NCBI RefSeq assembly: GCF_042678185.1
Contig: NZ_JBHUDQ010000019.1
Length of the DNA stretch: 64,000 nucleotides
Direction: 5' to 3' (one strand)
From: Ramlibacter ginsenosidimutans
Lineage (GTDB): Bacteria; Pseudomonadota; Gammaproteobacteria; Burkholderiales; Burkholderiaceae_C
Every line of letters begins with the position of its first letter. Position 1 is the stretch's first letter. The translations under genes were made by a program, and so were the position numbers. Shown one piece after another: positions 20,248 to 29,152 of the stretch. The notes under the pieces were generated by a model that saw only the letters and a list, made by a program, of their open reading frames with translations, made no database searches and was not told where the DNA came from.

Positions 20248-21126
20248 ATGGCGATGTTCGAGCAGTTGGGTTTGATCGGGTGCGGCCTCATGGGCGGCTC
20301 GTTCGCCATGGCGATGAAGCGCGCGGGACTCGTCAAGCGGGTGGTGGGCTACAGCAAGTCCCCGTCCACGACCGAGCGCGCGCGCCAGATGGGCGTGATC
20401 GACGTCGAGGCGCCCTCGGCATTGCTCGCCGTCTCGGGCGCCGACATCGTGCTGCTGGCCGTGCCGGTCGCGGCGACCGAGGCGACCTTCAAGGCGATCC
20501 GGCACCTCGTCACGGCCAACATGCTCGTGATGGACGTCGGCTCGACCAAGCGCGACGTCGTCGAAGCCGCGCACCGCGTGCTGCGGGACCACGTGGCCTC
20601 CTTCGTGCCTGCGCACCCGATCGCCGGCAAGGAAGTCTCGGGCGTGGAGCATGCCGACCCGGACCTGTACCAGGGCAAGCAGGTCATCCTGACCCCGACG
20701 GAGCGGACGCTGCCGGCGCACGTGCGGCGCGCGCAGGAGCTGTGGGAGGGCCTGGGCTGCCACGTGCACCAGATGGCGCCCGAGTCGCACGACGCCGCCT
20801 TCGCCGCCGTGAGCCACCTGCCGCACCTGATCGCCTTCGCGCTGATGCACGGGATCCTGCACCAGTACAACGGCAAGGAATTCCTCGGTCTCGGCGGACC
20901 CGGCTTCAAGGACTTCACGCGCATTGCCGCCAGCGACCCCAAGATGTGGCGCGACATCCTGCTGGCCAACCGGGTCGAGCTGGTCGAGCAGGCCAAGATG
21001 TTCCAGCGCAGCCTGATGACCATGATGAAGCTGGCCGAGGACGGGGAGGGCGAGAAGCTCGAAGAGCTCATCACCGAAGCGAGCAACGCCCGCGCGCACT
21101 GGCGCATGGGCCAGAAGCTGAAGTAA
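20248..21126 (+). CDS. tyrA: Prephenate dehydrogenase
   Basis: Oxidatively decarboxylates prephenate to 4-hydroxyphenylpyruvate for tyrosine synthesis. The 292-residue protein carries the dinucleotide-binding motif LIGCGLMGGS near the N-terminus, the HPIAGKEVSG substrate-site segment and SHLPHLIAFAL. It lacks an ACT domain, so feedback control may be weak. It follows pheA after 12 bases and precedes aroA by 27 bases in one aromatic operon. Confidence 0.95.
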   Translation: MAMFEQLGLIGCGLMGGSFAMAMKRAGLVKRVVGYSKSPSTTERARQMGVIDVEAPSALLAVSGADIVLLAVPVAATEATFKAIRHLVTANMLVMDVGSTKRDVVEAAHRVLRDHVASFVPAHPIAGKEVSGVEHADPDLYQGKQVILTPTERTLPAHVRRAQELWEGLGCHVHQMAPESHDAAFAAVSHLPHLIAFALMHGILHQYNGKEFLGLGGPGFKDFTRIAASDPKMWRDILLANRVELVEQAKMFQRSLMTMMKLAEDGEGEKLEELITEASNARAHWRMGQKLK

Positions 21127-21153
21127 CAAGGGAGCGGCCCACCGGGCCCGTGC

Positions 21154-23217
21154 ATGTTCGCCACCGCATTCCTGGACCTGCCGCCGCTCGAGGAAGCCGC
21201 CGGCAAGGTCATCCTGCCCGGCTCCAAGAGCATTTCCAACCGCGTGCTGCTGCTGGCGGCCCTGTCGGAAGGCACGACCGTCATCCACGACCTGCTGGAG
21301 TCGGATGACACGAAGGTCATGCTCGATGCGCTGAGGGCCTTGGGGTGCAGCGTGGTGCACAGTGGCCCTTCACTCGAGATCACGGGCTTCTCTCCTCCCC
21401 CCTCTGGGGGGAGGTCGGGTGGGGGGCGCTCGGCCCCGGAGGCGGAGCGCCCCCACCCCAGCCCTCCCCCAAAGGGGGAGGGAGCAAAGAGGCTCTTCCT
21501 CGGCAACGCCGGCACCGCCATGCGGCCCCTCACGGCCGCCCTCGCCCTGCTCGGCGGCGATTACGAAGTCTCCGGCATCGCGCGCATGCACGAGCGCCCT
21601 ATCGGCGACCTGGTCGATGCCCTGCGCCAGCTCGGCTGCCGCATCGACTACCTCGGCAACGAGGGCTACCCGCCGCTGCGCATCCACCCGGCCGACGCCC
21701 TGCAGCTCGCCGCGCCGATCTCCGTGCGCGGGGACGTCTCCAGCCAGTTCCTCACCGCGTTGCTCATGGCCCTGCCCCTCGTGGCCACGCAGGACATCGT
21801 CATCGAAGTGGTCGGCGACCTGATCTCCAAGCCGTACATCGAGATCACGCTGAACATGCTGCAGCGCTTCGGCATCGCCGTGCGCCGCGACGGCTGGCAG
21901 CGCTTCATCATCCCCGCCGGCAGCCGCTACCAGTCGCCGGGCGAGATCCACGTCGAGGCCGACGCCTCCTCGGCCAGCTACTTCGTGGCCCTGGGCGCGC
22001 TGGCCGCCGTCGACCAGCCGGTACGCATCGAAGGCGTGGGCGCGGACTCGATCCAGGGGGACATCCGCTTCCTTGACGCCGCCCAGGCCATGGGAGCGCA
22101 GGTCACCAGCGGCCCCAACTGGCTCGAAGTGAAGCGCGGCGCCTGGCCGCTGAAGGCGATCGACCTGGACTGCAACCACATCCCCGACGCAGCGATGACG
22201 CTGGCGGTGATGGCGCTCTATGCCGACGGGATCAGCACGCTGCGCAACATCGCGAGCTGGCGCGTCAAGGAGACCGACCGCCTTGCCGCCATGGCGGCGG
22301 AGCTGCGCAAGCTGGGTGCAACGGTGGTGGAAGGCGCGGACTTCCTGCGCGTCGCACCGCCCGCCACCTGGACTTCGGCCGCGATCCACACCTACGACGA
22401 CCACCGCATGGCCATGTGCTTCGCGCTGGCGGCCTTCAATCCGGCCGGCACGCACGTGCGCATCCTGGACCCCAAGTGCGTGGCCAAGACCTTCCCCGAC
22501 TACTTCGAGGCGCTGTTCTCCGTGACCCGGACCGACGCTCCGCACATCCCGGTGCTCTGCGTGGACGGGCCCACCGCGTCCGGCAAGGGTACGCTGGCCT
22601 CGCAGGTCGCCCACCGGCTGGGCTACCACTACCTGGATTCCGGGGCGCTGTACCGCATCACCGGCCACGCCGCCGTCCACGCCGGCCTCTCGCTGGACGT
22701 GGCGCACGAGCACACCATCGCCAGGATGGCCGAGACCCTGCCCATCGTCTTCCACGCCGACCGGGTGCTGCTCGATGGCGTCGACGTGACCGATGCCATC
22801 CGTACCGAAGAGGCAGGCATGAACGCGTCCAAGGTGTCCGCCCTGCCCGCCGTGCGCACGGCGCTCGTGGCCCTGCAGCAGTCGTTCCGCAAGCTGCCCG
22901 GGCTGGTCGCGGACGGCCGGGACATGGGCACGGTGATCTTCCCGGACGCCCCGCTGAAGGTCTACCTCACGGCCAGCGCCGCCCAGCGCGCCGAGCGCCG
23001 GTATAAGCAATTGATTTCAAAGGGCATTCCGGCTACACTCCCCGCTCTTCGCGCGGACCTCGAGGCCCGCGATGCGCGCGATTCCAATCGCGCCGTCGCC
23101 CCCCTCAAGCCCGCAGAAGACGCCCTCCTCCTCGATAACTCGGGCCAGTCGGTTGAAGAATCGGTGGCACAGGTCCTGAAGTGGTGGGATGAAAAGCAGG
23201 CTTTCGCCCCCAGGTAA
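21154..23217 (+). CDS. aroA-cmk: EPSP synthase - cytidylate kinase fusion, with an in-frame palindromic repeat insert
   Basis: A 687-residue fusion. The N-terminal ~455 residues are 5-enolpyruvylshikimate-3-phosphate synthase of the shikimate pathway (PGSKSISNR at 22-30, LFLGNAGTAMRPL at 114-126, SWRVKETDRL). From about residue 464 it is cytidylate kinase with P-loop GPTASGKGT. This fusion is known in Comamonadaceae. Unusually, residues about 80-112 are a Pro/Gly-rich insert (ending PHPSPPPKGEGAK) encoded by a palindromic DNA element. It replaces the short loop normally found before LFLGNAGTAMRPL and leaves the frame and all catalytic motifs intact, so the enzyme is probably active. Confidence 0.95.
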   Translation: MFATAFLDLPPLEEAAGKVILPGSKSISNRVLLLAALSEGTTVIHDLLESDDTKVMLDALRALGCSVVHSGPSLEITGFSPPPSGGRSGGGRSAPEAERPHPSPPPKGEGAKRLFLGNAGTAMRPLTAALALLGGDYEVSGIARMHERPIGDLVDALRQLGCRIDYLGNEGYPPLRIHPADALQLAAPISVRGDVSSQFLTALLMALPLVATQDIVIEVVGDLISKPYIEITLNMLQRFGIAVRRDGWQRFIIPAGSRYQSPGEIHVEADASSASYFVALGALAAVDQPVRIEGVGADSIQGDIRFLDAAQAMGAQVTSGPNWLEVKRGAWPLKAIDLDCNHIPDAAMTLAVMALYADGISTLRNIASWRVKETDRLAAMAAELRKLGATVVEGADFLRVAPPATWTSAAIHTYDDHRMAMCFALAAFNPAGTHVRILDPKCVAKTFPDYFEALFSVTRTDAPHIPVLCVDGPTASGKGTLASQVAHRLGYHYLDSGALYRITGHAAVHAGLSLDVAHEHTIARMAETLPIVFHADRVLLDGVDVTDAIRTEEAGMNASKVSALPAVRTALVALQQSFRKLPGLVADGRDMGTVIFPDAPLKVYLTASAAQRAERRYKQLISKGIPATLPALRADLEARDARDSNRAVAPLKPAEDALLLDNSGQSVEESVAQVLKWWDEKQAFAPR
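21390..21491. repeat. Palindromic repeat, family B, in frame inside aroA
   Basis: About 102 bases with inverted arms: CTCCCCCCTCTGGGGGGAGG plus TCGGGTGGGGGGCGCT on the left, and AGCGCCCCCACCCCAGCCCT plus CCCCCAAAGGGGGAGGGAGC on the right. The element contributes about 33 codons without a stop. The same half-element, in the same frame, occurs within the HyuA/HyuB gene. Confidence 0.88.
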
Positions 23218-23230
23218 GAAGTCTGCTGCT

Positions 23231-23265
23231 CCGTAGGCTGGCGGTGAGCACAGCGAACCCCAGCG
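23231..23265. repeat. Dispersed repeat, family A, half copy
   Basis: CCGTAGGCTGGCGGTGAGCA followed by CAGCGAACCCCAGCG lies between aroA-cmk and rpsA. It matches one arm of the element at 63774-63861. Confidence 0.75.
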
Positions 23266-23364
23266 AAGAAGCAGTACCGAGGCCCCCGCCACTCCCTCCG
23301 CGCAGCAGCGCACCGGTGTCGGGGATCATCAACCCTAACCCCCGCGGGTCACACCGCAAACTCA

Positions 23365-25053
23365 ATGTCTGAATCCTTTGCCGCCCTGTTCGAGGAATCG
23401 CTGCAACGCGCCGAAATGCGCGCCGGCGAAGTCATCACCGCCGAAGTCGTCCGCGTGGAGCACAACCACGTCGTCGTCAACGCCGGCCTGAAGTCGGAAG
23501 CCTACATTCCGATCGACGAATTCAAGAACGACCAGGGCGAAGTCGAAGTGCAAGCCGGGGACTTCGTCTCCGTTGCCATCGACGCCATCGAAAACGGCTA
23601 CGGCGACACCATCCTGTCGCGCGACAAGGCCAAGCGCCTCGCCTCGTGGATGTCCCTCGAGAAGGCGCTCGAGTCCGGTGAGTTCGTCACCGGCACCACC
23701 ACCGGCAAGGTCAAGGGCGGCCTGACCGTCCTGGTCAACGGCATCCGTGCCTTCCTGCCCGGCTCGCTGATCGACACCCGTCCCATCAAGGACCTGTCGC
23801 CCTACGAGAACAAGACCCTCGAATTCAAGGTCATCAAGCTCGATCGCAAGCGCAACAACGTGGTGCTGTCGCGCCGCGCGGTCGTGGAAGCGTCCATGGG
23901 CGAAGAGCGCGCCAAGCTGATGGAGACCCTGAAGGAAGGCTCCATCGTCCGTGGCGTGGTCAAGAACATCACCGAATACGGTGCGTTCGTGGACCTCGGC
24001 GGCATCGACGGCCTGCTGCACATCACCGACATGGCCTGGCGCCGTGTCCGCCACCCGTCCGAGGTGGTGCAGGCCGGCCAGGAAATCACCGCCAAGATCC
24101 TCAAGTTCGACACCGAGAAGAACCGCGTGTCCCTGGGCCTGAAGCAGATGGGCGACGACCCGTGGCTGGGCGTGTCCCGCCGCTACCCGCCGGGCACCCG
24201 CATGTTCGGCAAGGTCACGAACATCGCCGACTACGGCGCGTTCGTCGAGCTCGAGCCCGGCATCGAAGGCCTGGTGCACGTCTCCGAAATGGACTGGACC
24301 AACAAGAACGTGGCCCCGTCCAAGGTCGTGTCCCTGGGCGACGAAGTCGAAGTCATGGTCCTCGAGATCGACGAAGACAAGCGCCGCATCAGCCTGGGCA
24401 TGAAGCAGTGCAAGGCCAACCCGTGGCAGGAATTCGCGCAGAACACCAAGCGCGGCGACCGCGTCAAGGGCCCGATCAAGTCGATCACCGACTTCGGCAT
24501 CTTCGTGGGCCTGGCCGCCGGCATCGACGGCCTGGTGCACCTGTCCGACCTGTCCTGGAACGAGACCGGCGAAGCCGCCGTGCGCAACTTCAAGAAGGGC
24601 CAGGAAGTCGAGGCGATCGTGCTGGGCGTGGACGTGGACCGCGAGCGCATCTCCCTGGGCATCAAGCAGCTCGATGGCGACCCGTTCGCCACGTTCACCT
24701 CGGTGCACGACAAGGGCGCCACGGTGACGGGCAAGGTCAAGACGGTGGACCCGAAGGGCGCCGAGATCGACCTGGGCCAGGACATCATGGGCTACCTGCG
24801 TGCCTCCGAAATCAGCCGCGACCGCGTGGAAGACGCGCGCAACGTGCTGAAGGAAGGCGACGAAGTCACCGCCGTCGTGGTGAACATCGACCGCAAGACG
24901 CGCAACATCCAGCTGTCCATCAAGCAGAAGGACATGATCGACGAGCAAGGCGCGATGGCGCAGCTGTCGCAGCAGTCCTCGCGCGAGCAGGCCGGCACCA
25001 CCAGCCTGGGTGCGCTGCTGCGTGCCAAGCTGGATAACGCGGACAACAAGTAA
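23365..25053 (+). CDS. rpsA: 30S ribosomal protein S1
   Basis: RNA-binding protein that docks mRNA leaders on the small ribosomal subunit. The 562-residue protein has the expected six S1 repeats, at about 22-86, 104-169, 190-258, 275-345, 362-432 and 449-518. The last four carry the strong S1 core, for example KNITEYGAFVDLGGIDGLLH and IADYGAFVELEPGIEGLVH. It follows cmk, the same neighbour as in E. coli. A family A repeat lies upstream and an inverted repeat downstream. Confidence 0.98.
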   Translation: MSESFAALFEESLQRAEMRAGEVITAEVVRVEHNHVVVNAGLKSEAYIPIDEFKNDQGEVEVQAGDFVSVAIDAIENGYGDTILSRDKAKRLASWMSLEKALESGEFVTGTTTGKVKGGLTVLVNGIRAFLPGSLIDTRPIKDLSPYENKTLEFKVIKLDRKRNNVVLSRRAVVEASMGEERAKLMETLKEGSIVRGVVKNITEYGAFVDLGGIDGLLHITDMAWRRVRHPSEVVQAGQEITAKILKFDTEKNRVSLGLKQMGDDPWLGVSRRYPPGTRMFGKVTNIADYGAFVELEPGIEGLVHVSEMDWTNKNVAPSKVVSLGDEVEVMVLEIDEDKRRISLGMKQCKANPWQEFAQNTKRGDRVKGPIKSITDFGIFVGLAAGIDGLVHLSDLSWNETGEAAVRNFKKGQEVEAIVLGVDVDRERISLGIKQLDGDPFATFTSVHDKGATVTGKVKTVDPKGAEIDLGQDIMGYLRASEISRDRVEDARNVLKEGDEVTAVVVNIDRKTRNIQLSIKQKDMIDEQGAMAQLSQQSSREQAGTTSLGALLRAKLDNADNK

Positions 25054-25056
25054 GGG

Positions 25057-25142
25057 ACTGGGGCCTAGGGGCTGGGGACTAGGGAGAGGCACGGCTGTTT
25101 GGCTGTTGCCCTAAGCCCTAGTCCCTGTCCCTAGCCCCTCCT
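25057..25142. repeat. Dispersed inverted repeat, family D (CTAGGGACTAGGG type)
   Basis: GGACTGGGGCCTAGGGGCTG plus GGGACTAGGG on the left faces CCCTAAGCCCTAGTCCCTGT plus CCCTAGCCCCT on the right. It fills the rpsA-ihfB gap and could fold in the transcript, but it has no T tract. Confidence 0.75.
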
Positions 25143-25148
25143 CAAGCA

Positions 25149-25454
25149 ATGACCCGATCAGACCTCGTCGAAGAACTGGCGGCCCGTTTCAGCCAGCTCA
25201 CGCATCGCGATGCGGAATACGCCGTCAAGACGATCCTCGACGCGATGAGCGAGGCGCTGGTGCGCGGGCACCGCATCGAGATCCGCGGCTTCGGCAGCTT
25301 CTCGATCAACCGGCGTCCTCCGCGCATGGGCCGCAATCCCCGTTCGGGCGAAAGCGTGCACATTCCGGAAAAGCGCGTTCCCCACTTCAAGCCGGGCAAG
25401 GCCCTGCGCGAGGCGGTGGACGAGCGGACGAAGGAAATGGAGTCGGCGGCGTAG
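25149..25454 (+). CDS. ihfB: Integration host factor subunit beta
   Basis: DNA-bending partner of IhfA, used in promoter architecture, replication and recombination. The 101-residue protein has the HU/IHF fold signatures RGFGSFSINRR and GRNPRSGESVHIPEKR with PHFKPGK, the arms that enter the minor groove. It starts MTRSDLVEEL, the typical IhfB N-terminus. The rpsA-ihfB order is conserved in proteobacteria. Confidence 0.97.
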   Translation: MTRSDLVEELAARFSQLTHRDAEYAVKTILDAMSEALVRGHRIEIRGFGSFSINRRPPRMGRNPRSGESVHIPEKRVPHFKPGKALREAVDERTKEMESAA

Positions 25455-25536
25455 CGTGGTGGGGGAGCCGCTGGCGAATGCCTCGCATGCCGCCCCAGCC
25501 TACAATTCCGGGCGACCGAGGAGCCCAGGAGCCGAA

Positions 25537-25827
25537 TTGAAATATCTCGCATGGCTGCTCAAGGCAGCCATTTTTTTTACCCTGTTCGCTTTCGCGCTGA
25601 ACAACCAGCAGGACGCGACCGTGCACTTCTTCTTCGGCACGGCGTGGACCGCGCCGCTGGTGCTGGTCGTCCTGGTCGCCTTCGCGGCCGGACTGGTGGT
25701 GGGCGCGCTGGGCATGGTGCCGCGCTGGTGGAAGCACCGCAAGGCGGCGCGCGTCGCCGCGCCGGCGGACACGCAGCACGCGCCGAGCACGCTGATCGGC
25801 CAGGGCACGCCTCCGAATGGACTTTGA
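25537..25827 (+). CDS. lapA: Lipopolysaccharide assembly protein LapA (DUF1049)
   Basis: Small inner-membrane protein of 96 residues that works with LapB in controlling lipopolysaccharide synthesis. It has two transmembrane segments, about residues 5-22 and 38-60. I chose TTG at 25537 because AGGAG precedes it and the sequence then begins KYLAWLLKAAIFF, the family start. A more upstream GTG would add a disordered extension. The 3' end overlaps lapB by 11 bases. Confidence 0.9.
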   Translation: MKYLAWLLKAAIFFTLFAFALNNQQDATVHFFFGTAWTAPLVLVVLVAFAAGLVVGALGMVPRWWKHRKAARVAAPADTQHAPSTLIGQGTPPNGL

Positions 25828-26950
25828 CCTCACCTGGCTGTTGTGGGGCCTGCCGATCGCCTTCGGCCTGGGCTGGCTCGCCTCGCGCCTGGACCTGCGG
25901 CAGCTGCGCATCGAGAACCGGCTCGCGCCCAAGGCCTACTTCCGCGGCCTGAACTTCCTGCTGAACGAACAGCAGGACCAGGCCATCGACGCCTTCATCG
26001 AGGCGGTGCAGAACGACCCGGACACCTCCGAGCTGCACTTCGCGCTCGGCAACCTGTTCCGCCGCCGCGGCGAGTACGAGCGCGCGGTGCGCGTGCACGA
26101 GCACCTGCTCTCGCGCGCAGACCTCTCGCGCGAGGACCGGCACCGCGCGCAGCACGCGCTCGCGCTCGACTTCCTGAAGGCGGGCCTGCTCGATCGCGCC
26201 GAAGAGGCGCTGCGCAAGCTGGAAGGCACCGCCTACGAGGAGCAGTCGCTGCTCGCCCTGCTCGCCATCTACGAGCGCTCGCGCGACTGGGTGCAGGCCT
26301 CGGACATTGCCCGCAAGCTGGACGCCGCCAGTCCCGGCCAGTTCGCGGCCCGGCAGGCGCATTACCTGTGCGAGCAGGCCGCGAGCGCCGCGCCGGCCGC
26401 GGCCGAACAGCTGCTGGAGAAGGCCATCAAGGCCGCGCCGCGGTCGCCGCGCCCCCGCATCGAACTGGCCGCGCTGCGCCACCGCGCGGGCGACCCGCGC
26501 GCGGCGTTCGAGCTGCTGAAGGAAACGGCCGCAGCGGTGCCGACCTCCATCCCGCTGCTGGCGCAACCCATGGCGCAGGCCGCGCTCGCCAGCGAGCGCC
26601 GCGAGGAAGCGGCGCAGTTGCTGCGCACCAGCTACGAGGCCACGCCGACGCTGGACGTGCTGGACGCCCTGGCGGCGCTTGACACCGACCCCGCGGTGGC
26701 GCGCGACCGCTACGTGCAGCACCTGCAGCGCGAGCCATCGCTGGTCGCGGCTTCGCGGTGGCTCGCCGGCGAAAAGCTCGAGCACGAGCAGTTTCATCCG
26801 GACGTGCAGCGCGCACTCGACCATGCCGTGAAGCCGCTCACCCGCTACCGCTGCGCGGCCTGCGGCTTCGAATCCAAGCAGCATTTCTGGCAGTGTCCCG
26901 GCTGCCAGGCGTGGGACTCCTATCCGCCACGCCGCGTGGAAGAGTTATGA
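25817..26950 (+). CDS. lapB: Lipopolysaccharide assembly protein LapB (YciM)
   Basis: Adapter that brings LpxC to the FtsH protease and so limits lipid A synthesis. The 377-residue protein has an N-terminal transmembrane helix (about 5-22), a run of TPR repeats from about 35 to 335 (starting YFRGLNFLLNEQQDQAIDAF), and a C-terminal rubredoxin-like zinc knuckle with Cys346, Cys349, Cys360 and Cys363. The lapAB pair upstream of heptose genes fits lipopolysaccharide assembly. Confidence 0.94.
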   Translation: MDFDLTWLLWGLPIAFGLGWLASRLDLRQLRIENRLAPKAYFRGLNFLLNEQQDQAIDAFIEAVQNDPDTSELHFALGNLFRRRGEYERAVRVHEHLLSRADLSREDRHRAQHALALDFLKAGLLDRAEEALRKLEGTAYEEQSLLALLAIYERSRDWVQASDIARKLDAASPGQFAARQAHYLCEQAASAAPAAAEQLLEKAIKAAPRSPRPRIELAALRHRAGDPRAAFELLKETAAAVPTSIPLLAQPMAQAALASERREEAAQLLRTSYEATPTLDVLDALAALDTDPAVARDRYVQHLQREPSLVAASRWLAGEKLEHEQFHPDVQRALDHAVKPLTRYRCAACGFESKQHFWQCPGCQAWDSYPPRRVEEL

Positions 26951-27085
26951 CCCACCCCCGAAGCGACCTGCGGTCGCCTCCCCCAAACGCACCCCGGAAA
27001 ATCGCCTGGCGATTTCCCGGAGACCCCGCTCAAGGGGGCGCCACCAGCGGCCCGGCAAAGCCGGTTCCGCGGTGGCACTGAAGAA
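26951..27085. repeat. Repeat-like intergenic DNA with nested hairpins, family E
   Basis: The lapB-hldE gap contains several short perfect hairpins in a row: GCGACCTGCGGTCGC, GAAAATCGCCTGGCGATTTC and CCGCTCAAGGGGGCG, followed by the arms CCACCAGCGG and CCGCGGTGG. The CCCCCGAAGCGACC ... CTCAAGGGGGC pattern looks like another dispersed Comamonadaceae repeat. The link to other copies is from memory, since no second copy lies in this window. Confidence 0.5.
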
Positions 27086-27097
27086 GGCAGAGCAATC

Positions 27098-28030
27098 ATG
27101 AGCAATCCAAGCAGGCAGCAACTCGCGCGCGCACGCGTCCTCGTCGTGGGCGACGCGATGCTGGACCGGTACTGGCACGGCGCGGTGGAACGCATCTCGC
27201 CGGAAGCGCCGGTGCCGGTCGTGAAGGTCACGCGCGAGGAAGAGCGCATCGGCGCGGCGGCCAACGTCGCCTACAACGTGAGCACGCTGGGCGCCAGGGC
27301 CAGCTTCCTCGGCGTGGTCGGCGACGACGAGCCCGGCCAGCGGCTGGAGCGGCTGATGAAGGACACCGGCATCGCAGCGCACCTCAAGCGCGACCCCGGC
27401 CTGCGCACGACGGTGAAGCTGCGCGTGATCGGCCGGCAGCAGCAGCTGCTGCGCATGGACTTCGAGAACGAGCCGGACCACGAGGTGCTGGCGCTGCAGA
27501 CCTCCACCTTCACCGAGCTGCTGCCGCAGCAGGACGCGGTGCTGTTCTCCGACTACGGCAAGGGCGGCCTCGCCCACATCCCGTCCATGATCGAGGCGGC
27601 GCGCAAGGCAAAGAAGCCGGTGCTGATCGACCCCAAGGGCGAGGACTACGCGCGCTATCGCGGCGCCACCATCATCACGCCCAACCGCGCCGAGCTGCAG
27701 GAAGTGGTGGGCCGCTGGAGCAGCGAGGACGACCTGCGCCGCCGCGCGCAGGAGCTGCGCACGTCGCTGGACCTCACCGGCCTGCTGGTCACCCGCAGCG
27801 AGGAAGGCATGACGCTGTACGACGCGCAGGGCGAACTGCACGTGAAGGCGCAGGCCCGCGAGGTGTTCGACGTCACGGGCGCGGGCGACACGGTGATCGC
27901 AACGCTCGCCACCATGGTCGCGGCGGGGCTGAGCCTGCGCGAGGCCGTCCCCATCGCCAACCGCGCCGGCGGCATCGTCGTCGGCAAGTTCGGCACGGCC
28001 ACCGTGTCCTACGAGGAGCTGTTCCAATGA
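27098..28030 (+). CDS. hldE: D-glycero-beta-D-manno-heptose-7-phosphate kinase (RfaE domain I)
   Basis: Phosphorylates heptose 7-phosphate at C1 in ADP-heptose synthesis for the lipopolysaccharide core. The 310-residue protein is a PfkB-type kinase with GDAMLDRYWHG at the N-terminus and the ATP-site motif VTGAGDTVIATLAT carrying the catalytic Asp. It contains only the kinase half. The nucleotidyltransferase half found fused in E. coli HldE is absent, so the rfaE1/hldA name would also fit. The stop overlaps hldD (ATGA). Confidence 0.93.
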   Translation: MSNPSRQQLARARVLVVGDAMLDRYWHGAVERISPEAPVPVVKVTREEERIGAAANVAYNVSTLGARASFLGVVGDDEPGQRLERLMKDTGIAAHLKRDPGLRTTVKLRVIGRQQQLLRMDFENEPDHEVLALQTSTFTELLPQQDAVLFSDYGKGGLAHIPSMIEAARKAKKPVLIDPKGEDYARYRGATIITPNRAELQEVVGRWSSEDDLRRRAQELRTSLDLTGLLVTRSEEGMTLYDAQGELHVKAQAREVFDVTGAGDTVIATLATMVAAGLSLREAVPIANRAGGIVVGKFGTATVSYEELFQ

Positions 28031-29022
28031 CCCGCGTCGTCGTCACCGGCGGAGCCGGGTTCATTGGCTCCAACATCGTCAAGGCGCTCAACGCGCGCGG
28101 CATCGACAACATCATCGTCGTCGACGACCTCACCGAGGGCGACAAGTTCCGCAACATCGCCGACCTGCAGATCGCCGACTACATGGACGCCGACGACTTC
28201 TACGGCATCTTCGCCGATGGCGGCTTCGGCAAGGTCGAGGCCGTGTTCCACGAAGGCGCCTGCAGCGACACGATGGAGCCGGACGGCAAGTACATGATGG
28301 ACAACAACTACAGCGTGTCCTGCTCGCTGTTCGACTCCTGCCAGCAGCGCGGCACGCGCCTGCTGTACGCGTCGTCGGCGGCCGTGTACGGGGGTTCCGC
28401 GACCTTCAAGGAGACGCCCGAGTTCGAGCGGCCGCTCAACGTCTACGGCTACAGCAAGCTGCTGTTCGACCAGCGCATGCGGCGCGAGTGCGGCGACTTC
28501 CGGCGCCTGAAGCGGCAGGTGGCGGGCTTCCGCTACTTCAACGTGTACGGTCCGCGCGAACAGCACAAGGGCCGCATGGCGAGCGTCGCGTTCCACCAGT
28601 TCAACCAGTTCCGCGAGCAGGGCAAGGTCAAGCTGTTCGGGGAATACGGCGGCTACGGGCCGGGTGAGCAGACGCGCGACTTCGTGTTCGTCGACGACGT
28701 GGTGGCCGTGAACCTCTGGTTCTTCGACCATCCGGAGAAGTCCGGCATCTTCAACCTCGGCACGGGCCGCGCGCAGCCGTTCAACGACGTCGCGGTCGCC
28801 GTGGTCAACGCGCTGCATGCGGGCGGCGTGCGCGATGCAGCCACGGCCATTGACCTCGGGCTGCTGGAATACATCCCCTTCCCCGACGCGCTGCGTGGCA
28901 AGTACCAGTGCTACACGCAGGCGGACCTCACCGCGCTGCGCGACGCGGGGTGTGAACACCAGTTCGCCGACGTGGCGACGGGCGTAGCGCGCTACATGCA
29001 GGAGCTCGCGCGCAACGCCTGA
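28027..29022 (+). CDS. hldD: ADP-L-glycero-D-manno-heptose 6-epimerase
   Basis: Final enzyme of ADP-L-heptose synthesis. The 331-residue extended SDR has NADP-binding TGGAGFIGSNIV near 7-18 and the active-site YGYSK. The segment HEGACSDTMEPDGKYMMDNN is diagnostic for HldD. Its start codon overlaps the kinase stop codon, so the two are coupled. Confidence 0.96.
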   Translation: MTRVVVTGGAGFIGSNIVKALNARGIDNIIVVDDLTEGDKFRNIADLQIADYMDADDFYGIFADGGFGKVEAVFHEGACSDTMEPDGKYMMDNNYSVSCSLFDSCQQRGTRLLYASSAAVYGGSATFKETPEFERPLNVYGYSKLLFDQRMRRECGDFRRLKRQVAGFRYFNVYGPREQHKGRMASVAFHQFNQFREQGKVKLFGEYGGYGPGEQTRDFVFVDDVVAVNLWFFDHPEKSGIFNLGTGRAQPFNDVAVAVVNALHAGGVRDAATAIDLGLLEYIPFPDALRGKYQCYTQADLTALRDAGCEHQFADVATGVARYMQELARNA

Positions 29023-29152
29023 GCACGCCTGCAGCACGACGGCAAAAGCAGTTCTTTCGTCTGAAGAGTGCGCGGCAGCGTCCGCCACTTCCTACGGACG
29101 TGTCATCCTGAACCTACAGGGAGCCTGATCGGCCGACGGCTTAATCGAAGCG

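Noticed and set aside
25456..25536. Longer LapA start at GTG 25456
   Set aside because: The extra residues have no family similarity, and a good AGGAG precedes TTG 25537 at the family N-terminus.
26946..27097. CRISPR-like or attenuator structure between lapB and hldE
   Set aside because: There are several small hairpins but no regularly spaced direct repeats and no T tract, so I call it only repeat-like DNA.
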